A DNA stretch of 64,000 nt from positions 124,001-188,000 of the forward strand of contig JAWPMT010000006.1 of NCBI GenBank assembly GCA_033344775.1, in the 5' to 3' direction. Under the pieces are notes generated by a model. The model was given only the letters and a program-made list of their open reading frames with translations. It was not told where the DNA came from and ran no database searches. Positions 1-8,600 of this stretch are shown here, piece by piece (position 1 is the first letter of the stretch; every line of letters starts with the position of its first letter). A program made the position numbers and the translations under genes. Origin of the DNA: Cytophagales bacterium (GTDB lineage Bacteria > Bacteroidota > Bacteroidia > Cytophagales > Cyclobacteriaceae).

Positions 1-2240
1 ATAAAGAATTTTTTTGATAGCAGAAAAACCACTTGCAACACAGAAGCTCCCAATACTTTTCGTATCCCTATTTCTTTTCGTTTGCCATTTGCCACATACA
101 TGATCAAGCCATAGGATCCGAGGCAACTAATGATAATGGCCATAAAAGCAAAATATCCAATCAGTGATCCGAATCGTTCCTGACTATTGTAAATCTGCGC
201 CAAGGACTCATCCAAAAAGGAATAATCAAAAGTTTGATCGGGGAAAAAGCTATTCCATTGTTGCTCAATTTGATCCAGCGTTTGTGGGACATTGGCTCCG
301 TTGAGTTTGAATGAAAATGTGGTGAATTGTGCTACATTGATTTCCATCAATAACGGCTGAATCTCTGTTGCCAGAGAAAGAAAATTGAAGTCACGAACTA
401 CGCCAATCACTTTTCCCTCTTTTCCCTCCATATTGACGTTTTTCCCTATGGCTTCCACAGGACTTCCGAATTCCCAGGCTTCCAAAGCTTTCTCATTGAG
501 GACAAAGGCATTGAGTTGATCTGTCCCAAAGTCTTTAGAGAAATTTCTACCTTCGATCAATGTAATCTCATAAGTCTCCAGGAAATCATAGTCGACCGCC
601 ATCACCGGAGCAATGATGTTGTCTTCCGCAGTGAATCCTTCCGGGACAATGTTTCGATTGACACTACCAAAACCTAATGTAGTGGACGAAACGGTACTGT
701 TTTTTATTCCGGGGATTGCTTTCAGAGATTCTTCAAAAGCATTCATTTTCTGTCGTCGGCCCTCATCTACCCCTCCAAATACATTATTGAAATTGGCACT
801 TTGTACCGGTGCCGTAATCACAAAATCCTTACCAAACCCTAGGTCTTTGTTTCGGAGATTGTCCAACTGATCAAAAACAATGATGGCTCCTGAAATCAAC
901 ATGATAGAAATGGCAAACTGGATCACAATCAGCCCACGTCGAAATGAAAGCTCTCCACCTTGTTTTTGACTGGTAATCCCTTTCAGGCTCAGTACTGGCG
1001 AAATTCGAGTCACAAAAAACGACGGATATATACCTGCCAGTAAAGCAGTGAGTATCACAAGTATTGAAAAGCCTGCAATCAACTCAAAAGCCATCATAGA
1101 TGCTATGGTCAGGGTTTTATCGGTTAGACTGTTGAGTTGAGGTAGCAACAAGACAGTGAAGCCTACCGCCAGAAACGCTGCAAACATGGTGATGATCATG
1201 GATTCACCGAGAAATTGATAGACCAGGCTACTCTTCCATGCACCCATGACCTTTCGAACTCCGATTTCACGAGCTCGTTCCAGAGATTTTGCCGTGGAAA
1301 GGTTCACGAAATTGATGCAGGCAATCAATAAGGTGAGGAACCCAACGGCCAGGAATATAATGATGAAATTGAGATCCCCCGGTGCTTCAGCCTGTGCCTG
1401 TACGTCATTGTTTAGATGAATGTCCAGCAGTGGCTGAAATTCAAAGGCCTGACCTTTCTTCATGTTCTCAGGAATCTTTTCTTCCACAAAGTCAGCGAAC
1501 CTCTTGTTTAACAGCTGGATGTCTGTTCCGGGTTCTACCACCACGTAGGTCGGGGAATGTGAAACGATCCAGTTCCGCTTGAAATTCGCCCTGATCCCTT
1601 CCGCTAATTGAGGCGGTTCCAAATCGTACATGTTGTCATAAGGAAGCAGCATGTCGAAGTGCACATGGGAATTTGTAGGAAAATCTTTTACGACGGCCAC
1701 TACCTGAAATGAATGCATGCCTCCCAATTGGATGGATTGACCAACGGCGGATCCTGAACCAAAATATTTTTGAGCAACCTCTTCATTGAGTATTGCTGTA
1801 AACGGCTTTTCCAGTGCTTCCGAAAGTGTGCCATCCACCAATTCAAAATCAAATATTCGAAATAGCTCCGGATCTGAGAAATTCACATTGTTCTCCTCAA
1901 AACGCAAACCTCCAGGGCTCGACGCATTATTCCCCACGTTCACACTGACACTTCTGGAAAAAAGTCTGGTTGAGGCCTCTATCTCGGGGAAAAATTCATT
2001 CAGGTTCTCTTTGAAAATGGGAGGTACTCGTGCCAGGTCAAAGTTCTGGATCTTGTAACGTAACCGATATATATCTGATTTACGGGAGTGCATTTCATCA
2101 TAGCTGAATTCATCACTCACAAACGTGAGGATCAACATAGCACAGGTCAGGCCTCCACTAAGACCTAGGATGGTAATGGTACTGAATACTTTATTCCGAA
2201 AAATGTTACGGATGGCCGTCTTAAAATAATTCCGAAGCAT
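1..2240 (-). CDS. FtsX/MacB-type ABC transporter permease, 3' end beyond window
   Basis: Reading from the ATG at 2240 gives about 746 residues with no stop before the window edge, so the C-terminus is missing. The N-terminus (MLRNYFKTAIRNI) leads into a first membrane helix (VFSTITILGLSGGL), then a large periplasmic MacB-like domain. A first FtsX block follows (RAREIGVRKVMGA), then a second periplasmic domain, and a second FtsX block (KRKEIGIRKVLGA) close to the edge. This duplicated architecture is typical of the roughly 800-residue Bacteroidota permeases that act in efflux or lipoprotein-type export with a separate ATPase. No ATPase gene is visible nearby. It is transcribed away from the lipoprotein at 2449. 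Substrate unknown. Confidence 0.93.
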   Translation of the reverse strand, partial: MLRNYFKTAIRNIFRNKVFSTITILGLSGGLTCAMLILTFVSDEFSYDEMHSRKSDIYRLRYKIQNFDLARVPPIFKENLNEFFPEIEASTRLFSRSVSVNVGNNASSPGGLRFEENNVNFSDPELFRIFDFELVDGTLSEALEKPFTAILNEEVAQKYFGSGSAVGQSIQLGGMHSFQVVAVVKDFPTNSHVHFDMLLPYDNMYDLEPPQLAEGIRANFKRNWIVSHSPTYVVVEPGTDIQLLNKRFADFVEEKIPENMKKGQAFEFQPLLDIHLNNDVQAQAEAPGDLNFIIIFLAVGFLTLLIACINFVNLSTAKSLERAREIGVRKVMGAWKSSLVYQFLGESMIITMFAAFLAVGFTVLLLPQLNSLTDKTLTIASMMAFELIAGFSILVILTALLAGIYPSFFVTRISPVLSLKGITSQKQGGELSFRRGLIVIQFAISIMLISGAIIVFDQLDNLRNKDLGFGKDFVITAPVQSANFNNVFGGVDEGRRQKMNAFEESLKAIPGIKNSTVSSTTLGFGSVNRNIVPEGFTAEDNIIAPVMAVDYDFLETYEITLIEGRNFSKDFGTDQLNAFVLNEKALEAWEFGSPVEAIGKNVNMEGKEGKVIGVVRDFNFLSLATEIQPLLMEINVAQFTTFSFKLNGANVPQTLDQIEQQWNSFFPDQTFDYSFLDESLAQIYNSQERFGSLIGYFAFMAIIISCLGSYGLIMYVANGKRKEIGIRKVLGASVLQVVFLLSKKFF

Positions 2241-2448
2241 AGGTTAGCGTTTTTGAGCCTTTATTGATGAAACGCAATTACCACTTTTTGTGCACAAAAA
2301 ATAGGACCGGTGGTGTAATGACTGATTCAGCCGTTTTCGAATATACCAGGGCGCTGGATTAAACCACTCTAAATTCGATTCAAACCATAAGCGAATTTTT
2401 GATGGTTAGTCTGATGCTTTTAAGGCGAGGAATTCTTACAATCCAGGT

Positions 2449-2988
2449 TTATTGCGGCTCCCATATGATTTCAATCTCAACATATCTTACTGTACGCTGC
2501 TCTGTAGCTAGCGATATCGGATAATTCACATTCAATCGCCATAATCCATCCCAAGGGTTCTTAGTAATACAACTTTCAGGCCCGGAAAGATCAAAATCAT
2601 AAACATATTCAAAACCTGATCCTACCTGATTCATCGTGAACTCAAACTGTGGATTAGGATTAAAAATGGTGTTGTTGACAGTCTGATGCCATAAGGCACC
2701 ACATCCGATGTTATTGGCTATTGGTGGCACAAAAACGATGGACGTAGGGGCTACTTCGCCTGGATGGCGAATGACGATTCTTTTGATGAGATCACCACGG
2801 GTATCCTCTGGGAACGTCGTGATAGGTCCGACTTCTGCACCGTACATGGAATAGCCAGCATTAGCATTTTGAATGAGCGGCAGTTTGTATTTCTGAGTCG
2901 TGGAATACTCGCAACCTGAAAGCAAGGTGATCAGCAAGAGCAAAATAAACACGTGGAATCGAGCGAAATGTCGGCGATGATTTATCAT
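2449..2988 (-). CDS. Predicted lipoprotein, unknown function (179 aa)
   Basis: The frame is open to 3084, but the start at 2988 is preferred because it places a classic lipoprotein signal at the N-terminus: basic residues, a Leu/Ile-rich core, then the lipobox LLSGC with the acylated Cys at about residue 26. The mature part has no domain I recognise. It contains two further cysteines (IGCGALW and SCITKN contexts) and looks beta-rich, ending in YVEIEIIWEPQ. It is probably anchored in the inner or outer membrane facing the periplasm. It lies between a permease and a divergent transporter gene, with no sign of an operon with either. I considered a gliding-motility GldH-like protein but could not support it. 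Confidence 0.7.
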   Translation of the reverse strand: MINHRRHFARFHVFILLLLITLLSGCEYSTTQKYKLPLIQNANAGYSMYGAEVGPITTFPEDTRGDLIKRIVIRHPGEVAPTSIVFVPPIANNIGCGALWHQTVNNTIFNPNPQFEFTMNQVGSGFEYVYDFDLSGPESCITKNPWDGLWRLNVNYPISLATEQRTVRYVEIEIIWEPQ

Positions 2989-3179
2989 GTCTGATTTTCT
3001 TTGGTGTACTTGAAAGTTACCAAGAATAAGAATGACACAGTTCGGTTTTGTGCCCAGCTTCACGTTTGAATTAATTTGAGCCATTCCCCATCAGTTCCCA
3101 TCGCAAGGAAGTGTAATAATCCTTTATTTTTACATGGACTTTTTTCGAAATAACTTATTGGTGATGAAAATCAGGGAAT

Positions 3180-4079
3180 ATGAATGAAATAGATGCGATG
3201 CAGCTCAACTACGATCAGGGGAATATCTTGATTGTAAACATCAGCTTGGGCTTCATCATGTTCGGTGTGGCGCTTGGACTTACCTTAACGGATTTCAAAA
3301 ATGTACTGCAGCAAAAACGGTCAGTGCTGGCGGGGGTACTGTCGCAATTCATTGTACTTCCTGCGCTTACCTTTCTACTGATCATCCTTTGGAAACCTGT
3401 TCCTAGTGTAGCGCTGGGCATGATGATGGTGGCCGCTTGCCCTGGTGGAAATGTCTCCAATTTTATTTCAGCGTATTCACGAGGCAATGCCGCACTCTCG
3501 GTAAGCCTTACTGCGATTTCGTCTATTCTAGCCATTTTGATGACTCCTTTCAACCTGAGTTTTTGGGGGTCATTGTATGGTCCGACGGAAGCCATTCTTC
3601 AGCAAGTGAGCCTGGATATTCTTGAAGTATTCCGTACCATCGTGCTGATCCTCGGAGTGCCCATCGTGCTTGGCATGTTTGTGAGGCATCGTTACCCGAA
3701 TACTACGGCCAGGATCCAGCCAATCATAACCTACATTTCGATCGGTATTTTCGGCATATTGGTCATTGGTGCCTTCGCGGCCAACTTTCAGCAGTTTCTG
3801 GATTATATCAGCGTCGTGCTACTCCTGGTCTTTCTTCACAATGCCATCGCACTTACTTGTGGTTACCAGATTGGGAGGCTTTTTTCTTTGCCCAAGGCAG
3901 ACCGTCGATCTTTGGCAATTGAAACGGGCATACAAAATTCAGGGCTAGGCTTATTGTTGATTTTCTCCTTTTTTGGTGGATTAGGAGGCATGGCCATCGT
4001 TGCCGGATGGTGGGGAATTTGGCACATCCTTTCGGGTCTGACCGTAGGTACCTGGTGGCATCGTCGAAAACTCGACTGA
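3180..4079 (+). CDS. Bile acid:sodium symporter (BASS) family transporter
   Basis: A 299-residue polytopic membrane protein, mostly hydrophobic, with about nine or ten predicted helices. Two family signatures are visible: ACPGGNVSN at residues 86-94 and ETGIQNSGL at 248-256. In BASS structures these regions form the crossing helices and sodium/substrate sites. Members move bile acids, pyruvate, pantothenate or other organic anions with Na+; the substrate here cannot be told from sequence. The length matches the family. The next gene (an acyltransferase) starts about 40 bases downstream on the same strand, so the two may share a transcript. Confidence 0.9.
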   Translation: MNEIDAMQLNYDQGNILIVNISLGFIMFGVALGLTLTDFKNVLQQKRSVLAGVLSQFIVLPALTFLLIILWKPVPSVALGMMMVAACPGGNVSNFISAYSRGNAALSVSLTAISSILAILMTPFNLSFWGSLYGPTEAILQQVSLDILEVFRTIVLILGVPIVLGMFVRHRYPNTTARIQPIITYISIGIFGILVIGAFAANFQQFLDYISVVLLLVFLHNAIALTCGYQIGRLFSLPKADRRSLAIETGIQNSGLGLLLIFSFFGGLGGMAIVAGWWGIWHILSGLTVGTWWHRRKLD

Positions 4080-4121
4080 TATTCAATAATTTCGCGTAGT
4101 AATCGGAATCACCGGCTGTTT

Positions 4122-5171
4122 ATGAAAGAGATATTTTACTTCATTATACGTTATACGTCGAGGTTAAGCATGTATGCTTTTTTTAGCAAGGTGGAACTTG
4201 TGGGTACAGACCGCATTCCGCGTGGAAAGCCATTGCTTTTTGCTCCTAATCATCAAAATGCCTTTCTGGATGCTTTTGTGGTAGGTGGTATGTCGCCTGT
4301 GGCCATACATTACCTTACGCGTGCGGATGTTTTCAATAAAAAATTTCTTTGGATACTTGAAGGTCTTCACATGATGCCCATCTACCGCATGCGTGATGGA
4401 TTTGGAAAGCTTTCTCAAAATGTTGGAGTATTTGAAGCATGCCAAAAATTATTTTCCAATGGTAAATCCGTCCTGATCTTCCCCGAAGGATCCCATGGCG
4501 AACCGTATTATTTACGTGGGCTTACAAAAGGAACATCAAGGCTGGCTTTCGAGTCTCAGGAAGTATTGGGTGACGACAAAGAATTGTGGATCCAACCCGT
4601 AGGCCTTAACTATTTCGATCAGAGAAAACCAAGAAGAAAGGCCATGTTCGTCTTCGGTGAGCCGATTCGAGTCAATGATTACATGGAGCAGTACCAGACC
4701 CAAAAAGCCAGGGCATTGATTCAATTGAGAGATACGGTAAAAAATCACATCTCTGATTGTTTGATCATCCCAGATGAGGATGAGCACTATGAAGAGAAAG
4801 TGGCGGCCTTGACCAAAGCCAACGAAAAATATGCTTTTGAGGAACTAAAAGAGAAACTCAGTAAAAATGAATTGAAGGGGCCTGAGCGCAAACCACGACC
4901 GATCTTTAAGAAAATTGGTCAGTTACTCGGCCTGGTCAACATACCACCGCTGTTATTGATGAAGTACATCCTGAGCAAAAAGATCAAGGATGTGGTCTTT
5001 TCCTCTTCTATCAAGTGGGCCGTAGGATTGTTCGGGTTTCCTATCTGGTGGTTGATTGTTTTTGGTGCGGTTTCCATGGCCGCTGGCAATCAAATTGCCG
5101 GGATCGTCATCGCCAGTATGATCGTCTTACTTTTCCTAAGACAGGAATTCATCAAGATTGGAGAAGGATAG
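4122..5171 (+). CDS. PlsC-like 1-acylglycerol-3-phosphate acyltransferase family protein
   Basis: The N-terminal half carries the acyltransferase motifs: an NHQNAFLD block at residues 43-50, the MPIYRMRDG block at about 85-93 and FPEGSHGE at 120-127. These are expected of membrane enzymes that transfer a fatty acyl group to a lysophospholipid or related acceptor. The spacing in the first motif is His-x5-Asp rather than the usual His-x4-Asp. The C-terminal third adds a charged, probably helical linker (about 200-265) and two membrane helices (about 299-340), so the enzyme is an integral membrane protein of the longer 350-residue type. It lies downstream of the BASS transporter on the same strand. 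The acceptor lipid is not known. Confidence 0.85.
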   Translation: MKEIFYFIIRYTSRLSMYAFFSKVELVGTDRIPRGKPLLFAPNHQNAFLDAFVVGGMSPVAIHYLTRADVFNKKFLWILEGLHMMPIYRMRDGFGKLSQNVGVFEACQKLFSNGKSVLIFPEGSHGEPYYLRGLTKGTSRLAFESQEVLGDDKELWIQPVGLNYFDQRKPRRKAMFVFGEPIRVNDYMEQYQTQKARALIQLRDTVKNHISDCLIIPDEDEHYEEKVAALTKANEKYAFEELKEKLSKNELKGPERKPRPIFKKIGQLLGLVNIPPLLLMKYILSKKIKDVVFSSSIKWAVGLFGFPIWWLIVFGAVSMAAGNQIAGIVIASMIVLLFLRQEFIKIGEG

Positions 5172-5484
5172 TCTTCGACAGGCTCAATCTGACTTAAGCC
5201 ATACGACTTATTTCAACTCCAAAAACCATAAACTTTAAAAGTTGGAATACAAGCTTAAGAAATTTCAGAATAAAGGACCAGACTAGTTGTTTTACTTGAA
5301 TAAGGAAAAAACTAGACAGATACCCAGCCATAAGTTGTAGTCTTCTCATGGCTGTTGGTACCTATCATTGATTAGGAATAAGTCCTAATTTCAAACACAC
5401 TTAAGGACGAAGCTAGCGAATTCGGACGAATTTTGGCGTGCCGAGTGGTCGAAATCAGGTAATCAGCGGCTGATTGAGTGGATT
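5172..5484. other. Intergenic stretch without a gene
   Basis: About 310 bases with stops in all frames between the acyltransferase and a small minus-strand gene. It begins with the sequence CTTCGACAGGCTC, resembling a scattered intergenic motif also seen in related form near 26706. It contains a perfect small palindrome AATCAG-CGG-CTGATT near 5461-5475, just beyond the stop of the minus-strand gene. That could be a weak terminator for it, although no clear U-run follows. I see no RNA gene. Confidence 0.5.
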
Positions 5485-5688
5485 TTAACGTTTTTGCACC
5501 AAATGCAATTCCGATAGGAGGTCATCGTATTTTGAAGTGTAATCCTCACTTCCTTCCGAAATTCCCTCTCGGTGCAACAAGGTTTTTGTTAATTCGGCTT
5601 TACCTTCTTCTTCAGTAACGGCCATTTGCATGTATTGCCGAAAGGTCTGGCCAACACGAAATGTATATTGAAATTTTTCTTGTTTCAT
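5485..5688 (-). CDS. Small hypothetical protein (67 aa)
   Basis: A 67-residue, charged, soluble-looking protein (MKQEKFQYTFRVGQTFRQYM) ending in LVQKR, with no membrane segment and no domain I recognise. The reading frame starts at an ATG preceded by an AT-rich stretch (ATATTATAAG). Its composition is coding-like, rich in Glu, Lys and Gln, with no overlapping better candidate on either strand. It is isolated: the neighbours are on the opposite strand and it is divergent from the STAS-like gene. Real gene likely but unproven. Confidence 0.5.
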   Translation of the reverse strand: MKQEKFQYTFRVGQTFRQYMQMAVTEEEGKAELTKTLLHREGISEGSEDYTSKYDDLLSELHLVQKR

Positions 5689-5844
5689 GGGCTTATAATA
5701 TGTCGAATCGTGCCAAAAATCGATTAGGCAGGTCTAAAAATCTAATCTCGTAGAGAACTTACCACTTTTGATACTAATATTATCGCTATTCACTTGTATT
5801 CCTACTTTCCAAGCTGACTTTTTTTACTGGAGCTACCTAAACCT

Positions 5845-6210
5845 ATGAGCAGGCAAATACGATTTGAGACTTACAAAGGACATGCTATTTTGTGCGTCAA
5901 TTATAGTGGACTATCTGAAACAGACATGATCCAAACACTTGATCAGGCTGCAGCAATCGGGATGAAGGAAAATGACCTGTGTATTCTCGCCGATTTTTCT
6001 AAAACCCGACACAGCAAGCTATTCAATCAGAAAATCAAACAACATGGACTGGAATATTCCAAAAAAGGAAATGACCCACGAATTGCTGTTCTGGGGATTG
6101 ATAGTGTCTTAAAAAGGGTGATCATGAATGCTACCATGGCAGTCACCCGAATCAGAAATGTCCGCTTGTTCGAGACCCGAGAACGAGCCTTGGGCTGGCT
6201 AATTTCTTAG
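5845..6210 (+). CDS. STAS/SpoIIAA-like domain protein (121 aa)
   Basis: A compact 121-residue cytoplasmic protein. The pattern of an N-terminal strand pair (IRFETYKGHAILCVNYSG), a helix (TDMIQTLDQAAAIGM), a strand (CILADFS) and alternating helices and strands ending in FETRERALGWLIS resembles the SpoIIAA-like/STAS fold. The last motif, in which helix residues 'RERALGWL' follow a strand, is typical of that group in Bacteroidota. It may act as a partner-switch or simple binding module. No kinase or phosphatase partner is adjacent. The next gene is an ECF sigma factor about 90 bases downstream on the same strand, which may be coincidence. Confidence 0.6.
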   Translation: MSRQIRFETYKGHAILCVNYSGLSETDMIQTLDQAAAIGMKENDLCILADFSKTRHSKLFNQKIKQHGLEYSKKGNDPRIAVLGIDSVLKRVIMNATMAVTRIRNVRLFETRERALGWLIS

Positions 6211-6244
6211 CCTCTTCAAAAAAATCAATTTTCTTTTCAAAGAA

Positions 6245-6280
6245 GTGTAACCTTCGGAGTACTCCTGGGTAACTTATCCG
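6245..6280 (+). promoter_or_regulatory. Possible ECF-type promoter upstream of the sigma operon
   Basis: Two GTAAC motifs, GTAACC at 6246 and GTAACTTATC at 6269, lie about 20 bases upstream of the sigma factor start and 23 bases apart. ECF operons are commonly autoregulated through a -35 element containing AAC, so this is a candidate self-controlled promoter. It is assigned only by position and motif resemblance. Confidence 0.25.
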
Positions 6281-6301
6281 AACAACCAAAAAACCGACAT
6301 T

Positions 6302-6853
6302 TTGGAAGCATTGAGCGACGAAGATTTAATGGCGCTGGTGCAGGAGGAAAAGTTGAATTACATGGAAGTCCTTTTCGGGAGATACCAGAAAAGGATCTAC
6401 AACTACTTTCTCAAATGCACCATGGATCCCGAAGAAAGCCGTGACCTGGCACAGATCACGTTCATTCGAGTGATGAAATATCGCGCGTCCTTCAATGCCA
6501 GTCGGGGATTTGAAGGTTGGTTGTTTCAAATCGCGCGAAACCTGGTCAAAGATCACTTCCGGAAAATGAAAGTGTATCGCGATCAGTTCAACCTGGCGGA
6601 AACCCTTCCTGAGCGAGCCGAGGAGGGCGATGCCGGGGAACAATTGGAACGGGAAGAGCTGCTGTACAAAGCCATGGCAAGGCTCGAGCCGGACAAACGC
6701 GAATTACTCGTCCTCGCAAAATTTCAGGGGATGAAGTATGAACAGATCGCTGAATTGCGAGACACGACCGTTAGCGCGGTAAAAGTGCAGGTCCATCGGA
6801 CCATTGCAAAACTGAGAGATTTCTATTTGGAAGAAGAAAAGTCTGAAGCATGA
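6302..6853 (+). CDS. ECF-subfamily RNA polymerase sigma-70 factor
   Basis: A 183-residue sigma factor starting at a TTG codon (no in-frame ATG upstream fits). Region 2 is clear: LFGRYQKRIYNYF, then a DLAQITFIRVMKY block and GFEGWLFQIARNLVKDHFRK, which bind core polymerase and the -10 element. Region 4 follows (LEPDKRELLVLAKFQG, then YEQIAELRDTTVSAVKVQVHR), the helix-turn-helix for -35 recognition. Its last codons overlap the next gene by four bases (ATGA), and that gene encodes a membrane anti-sigma-like protein. This implies the usual sigma/anti-sigma pair controlling the following DUF4097 genes. Confidence 0.92.
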   Translation: MEALSDEDLMALVQEEKLNYMEVLFGRYQKRIYNYFLKCTMDPEESRDLAQITFIRVMKYRASFNASRGFEGWLFQIARNLVKDHFRKMKVYRDQFNLAETLPERAEEGDAGEQLEREELLYKAMARLEPDKRELLVLAKFQGMKYEQIAELRDTTVSAVKVQVHRTIAKLRDFYLEEEKSEA

Positions 6854-7635
6854 ACTGGACAGATGAACATATCATTGAATACCTCGAAGGGGGGCTGGAT
6901 ACAGATCAGCGAAAGGAGTTTGAAAACCAACTAATGACCGATCCTGCCTTCAAAGCAAAGTATCAGGAATTGGAGCAGTTGCTTCAAACCATTGAGCGAG
7001 TACCTGAAGTAGAAGCTCCTGCTGAATTGGAATGGGGCTTCAAAGCAGAACTTGATCGTATGCAGTCGACTCTCGCCGAGACAAGATTGGAACCGAACAA
7101 TTCGTTGAATGCTTCGCCTAATCGATGGTGGTTGCAAATCGCTGCAGGATTCGGATTACTCGTCATCGGGTTTCTTTCCGGTACCCAGCAAACATCTGAC
7201 AACAGTGGGCAATTACTCGCGATGCAAACGCAGATCCAGAGCTTACAGCAAGTGGTGATGCAACAAACGCTGGAAAGCTCATCAGCCAGTGAACGGATCA
7301 AGGCGGTCAACCAAATAGAGCAAGTACCCTTTCAACCCGATGAAAAGCTGGTGAAAATGCTCGTGAAAACGGCCACCCAGGACAAAAGCGTCAATGTGCG
7401 ATACGCAGCTGTACAGGCGTTGGGCAATTTCATGGACTATCCTTCGGTTCGCAATGAAATGGTTCGTTCGCTTGATCAACAAACTGAACCTCTGATTCAG
7501 ATTGCCATGATTGGCCTGCTGGTAGATGCCCAGGAAAAAGCAGCGATCTCATCGATCAAAAAATTATTAGACAATGAGGCGACTACCCCTGAAGTGAAAC
7601 AGCAAGCGGAAATCGCCATGGACATTCTTATTTAA
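6850..7635 (+). CDS. Membrane anti-sigma-like protein with C-terminal HEAT repeats
   Basis: The ATG overlaps the sigma factor stop. Residues 1-50 (WTDEHIIEYLEGGLDTDQRKEF) look like the N-terminal anti-sigma domain that holds an ECF factor in the cytoplasm, but without a zinc-binding His/Cys set. One membrane helix spans about 93-110 (WWLQIAAGFGLLVIGFL). The periplasmic part has a Gln-rich linker and then HEAT-like helical repeats (about 165-261: VNVRYAAVQALGNF, ETPLIQIAMIGLL-like units). The expected role is to sense an envelope signal and release the sigma factor. This is inferred from order and domain layout. Confidence 0.8.
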   Translation: MNWTDEHIIEYLEGGLDTDQRKEFENQLMTDPAFKAKYQELEQLLQTIERVPEVEAPAELEWGFKAELDRMQSTLAETRLEPNNSLNASPNRWWLQIAAGFGLLVIGFLSGTQQTSDNSGQLLAMQTQIQSLQQVVMQQTLESSSASERIKAVNQIEQVPFQPDEKLVKMLVKTATQDKSVNVRYAAVQALGNFMDYPSVRNEMVRSLDQQTEPLIQIAMIGLLVDAQEKAAISSIKKLLDNEATTPEVKQQAEIAMDILI

Positions 7636-7698
7636 AAAGATTAAAAACACTCAAATCGAAATAAAAAGATGACACCAAGAATTTCAATCTCACAAAAA

Positions 7699-8475
7699 AT
7701 GAAAAAAGCCTTGTTAACGGCCATGACTGTCTTGATCGTCATGACCACACAGGCACAATTCGAGATCACCCCCAATGGTAATCCTGCGGAGCTTACTGTG
7801 AATGTGACCAACTTGTATGCGGACCTGGAAATCGTCGGAACCAATGACAAATTAATCAAGGTTATCGCCCTTGATTATGAAGGATTGCCAGAAAAGGCGA
7901 AAGGGCTGAAACCTCTTTCCGCAACCGGTCCTGATAACACAGACCTTGGTTTGTACATCGAGCAGCAAGGCCAGGAAATCATGATCTCCGGGGCTAGTCG
8001 AAAGTCCGATGATGGAGAATATCGAATTGAATTGCCTGCCAACATCAAATTAGTGATCGAATATGATAGTTATCAGGCTGGAGACATCCGAGTTAGCGAC
8101 ATGTCAGGAGAAGTCGAAGCTTCTTCCAAGGTAGGCGACATGGAATTCCAGAACATCACAGGCCCGCTAGTCGCCAACTCATTGAGTTCAGACATCAGCA
8201 TTGTTTTCACATCGGTCAGCCAAACCAGCCCAACAGATGTCTCCAGCACCAGTGGTGATGTGGATGTGACACTTCCTGAAAGTACAAAAGGCAATTTCCA
8301 GATGAAAACCGTTTCTGGAGAGGTATACACAGACCTGGAATTCGAGTTTGGTGAAGAAGAAGGTAGGTCCAAACGTTGGGGCGGAGGCATGTCTGCCGAA
8401 GCGACCTTGAATGGCGGTGGCGTTCAGATCAACTTGAAGAGCATCAGCGGAGACATCTTCATCAGGAAGCAATAA
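7699..8475 (+). CDS. Secreted DUF4097-family beta-repeat protein (258 aa)
   Basis: The frame opens at an ATG at 7669, but the ATG at 7699 gives a clean signal peptide (MKKALLTAMTVLIVMTTQAQ), so that start is preferred. The mature protein shows repeating beta-strand units of the DUF4097 type: SGEVEASSKVGDMEFQNITG, TSGDVDVTLPESTKGN, VSGEVYTDLEFEF and SISGDIFIRKQ. These build a right-handed beta-solenoid in this family, often an envelope-associated protein controlled by a neighbouring sigma/anti-sigma pair. It is the third gene of the operon starting at 6302. Biochemical function unknown. Confidence 0.8.
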   Translation: MKKALLTAMTVLIVMTTQAQFEITPNGNPAELTVNVTNLYADLEIVGTNDKLIKVIALDYEGLPEKAKGLKPLSATGPDNTDLGLYIEQQGQEIMISGASRKSDDGEYRIELPANIKLVIEYDSYQAGDIRVSDMSGEVEASSKVGDMEFQNITGPLVANSLSSDISIVFTSVSQTSPTDVSSTSGDVDVTLPESTKGNFQMKTVSGEVYTDLEFEFGEEEGRSKRWGGGMSAEATLNGGGVQINLKSISGDIFIRKQ

Positions 8476-8503
8476 CAATTGATCCCATGAGCGTCATTCC
8501 AGA

Positions 8504-8539
8504 ATTTTTCGACCCATTTTTTAGAGTGGGTCGAAAAAT
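8504..8539. terminator. Strong hairpin between the two DUF4097 genes
   Basis: A perfect 13-base inverted repeat, ATTTTTCGACCCA at 8504-8516 and its complement at 8527-8539, with a 10-base loop. It sits in the 125-base gap after the first DUF4097 gene. It could attenuate transcription into the second gene or stabilise the upstream mRNA. It lies inside a larger repeat bounded by GTCATTCC (about 8493) and GGAATCTC (8558). Confidence 0.5.
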
Positions 8540-8600
8540 ATCAGGGTGCCTGACCAAGGAATCTCTTCGACTCTCACCCATCACTAAAACTCAATAACTC

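Noticed and set aside
2449-2988. Gliding motility lipoprotein GldH
   Set aside because: Only the lipobox and general length match; the internal motifs of GldH are not present.
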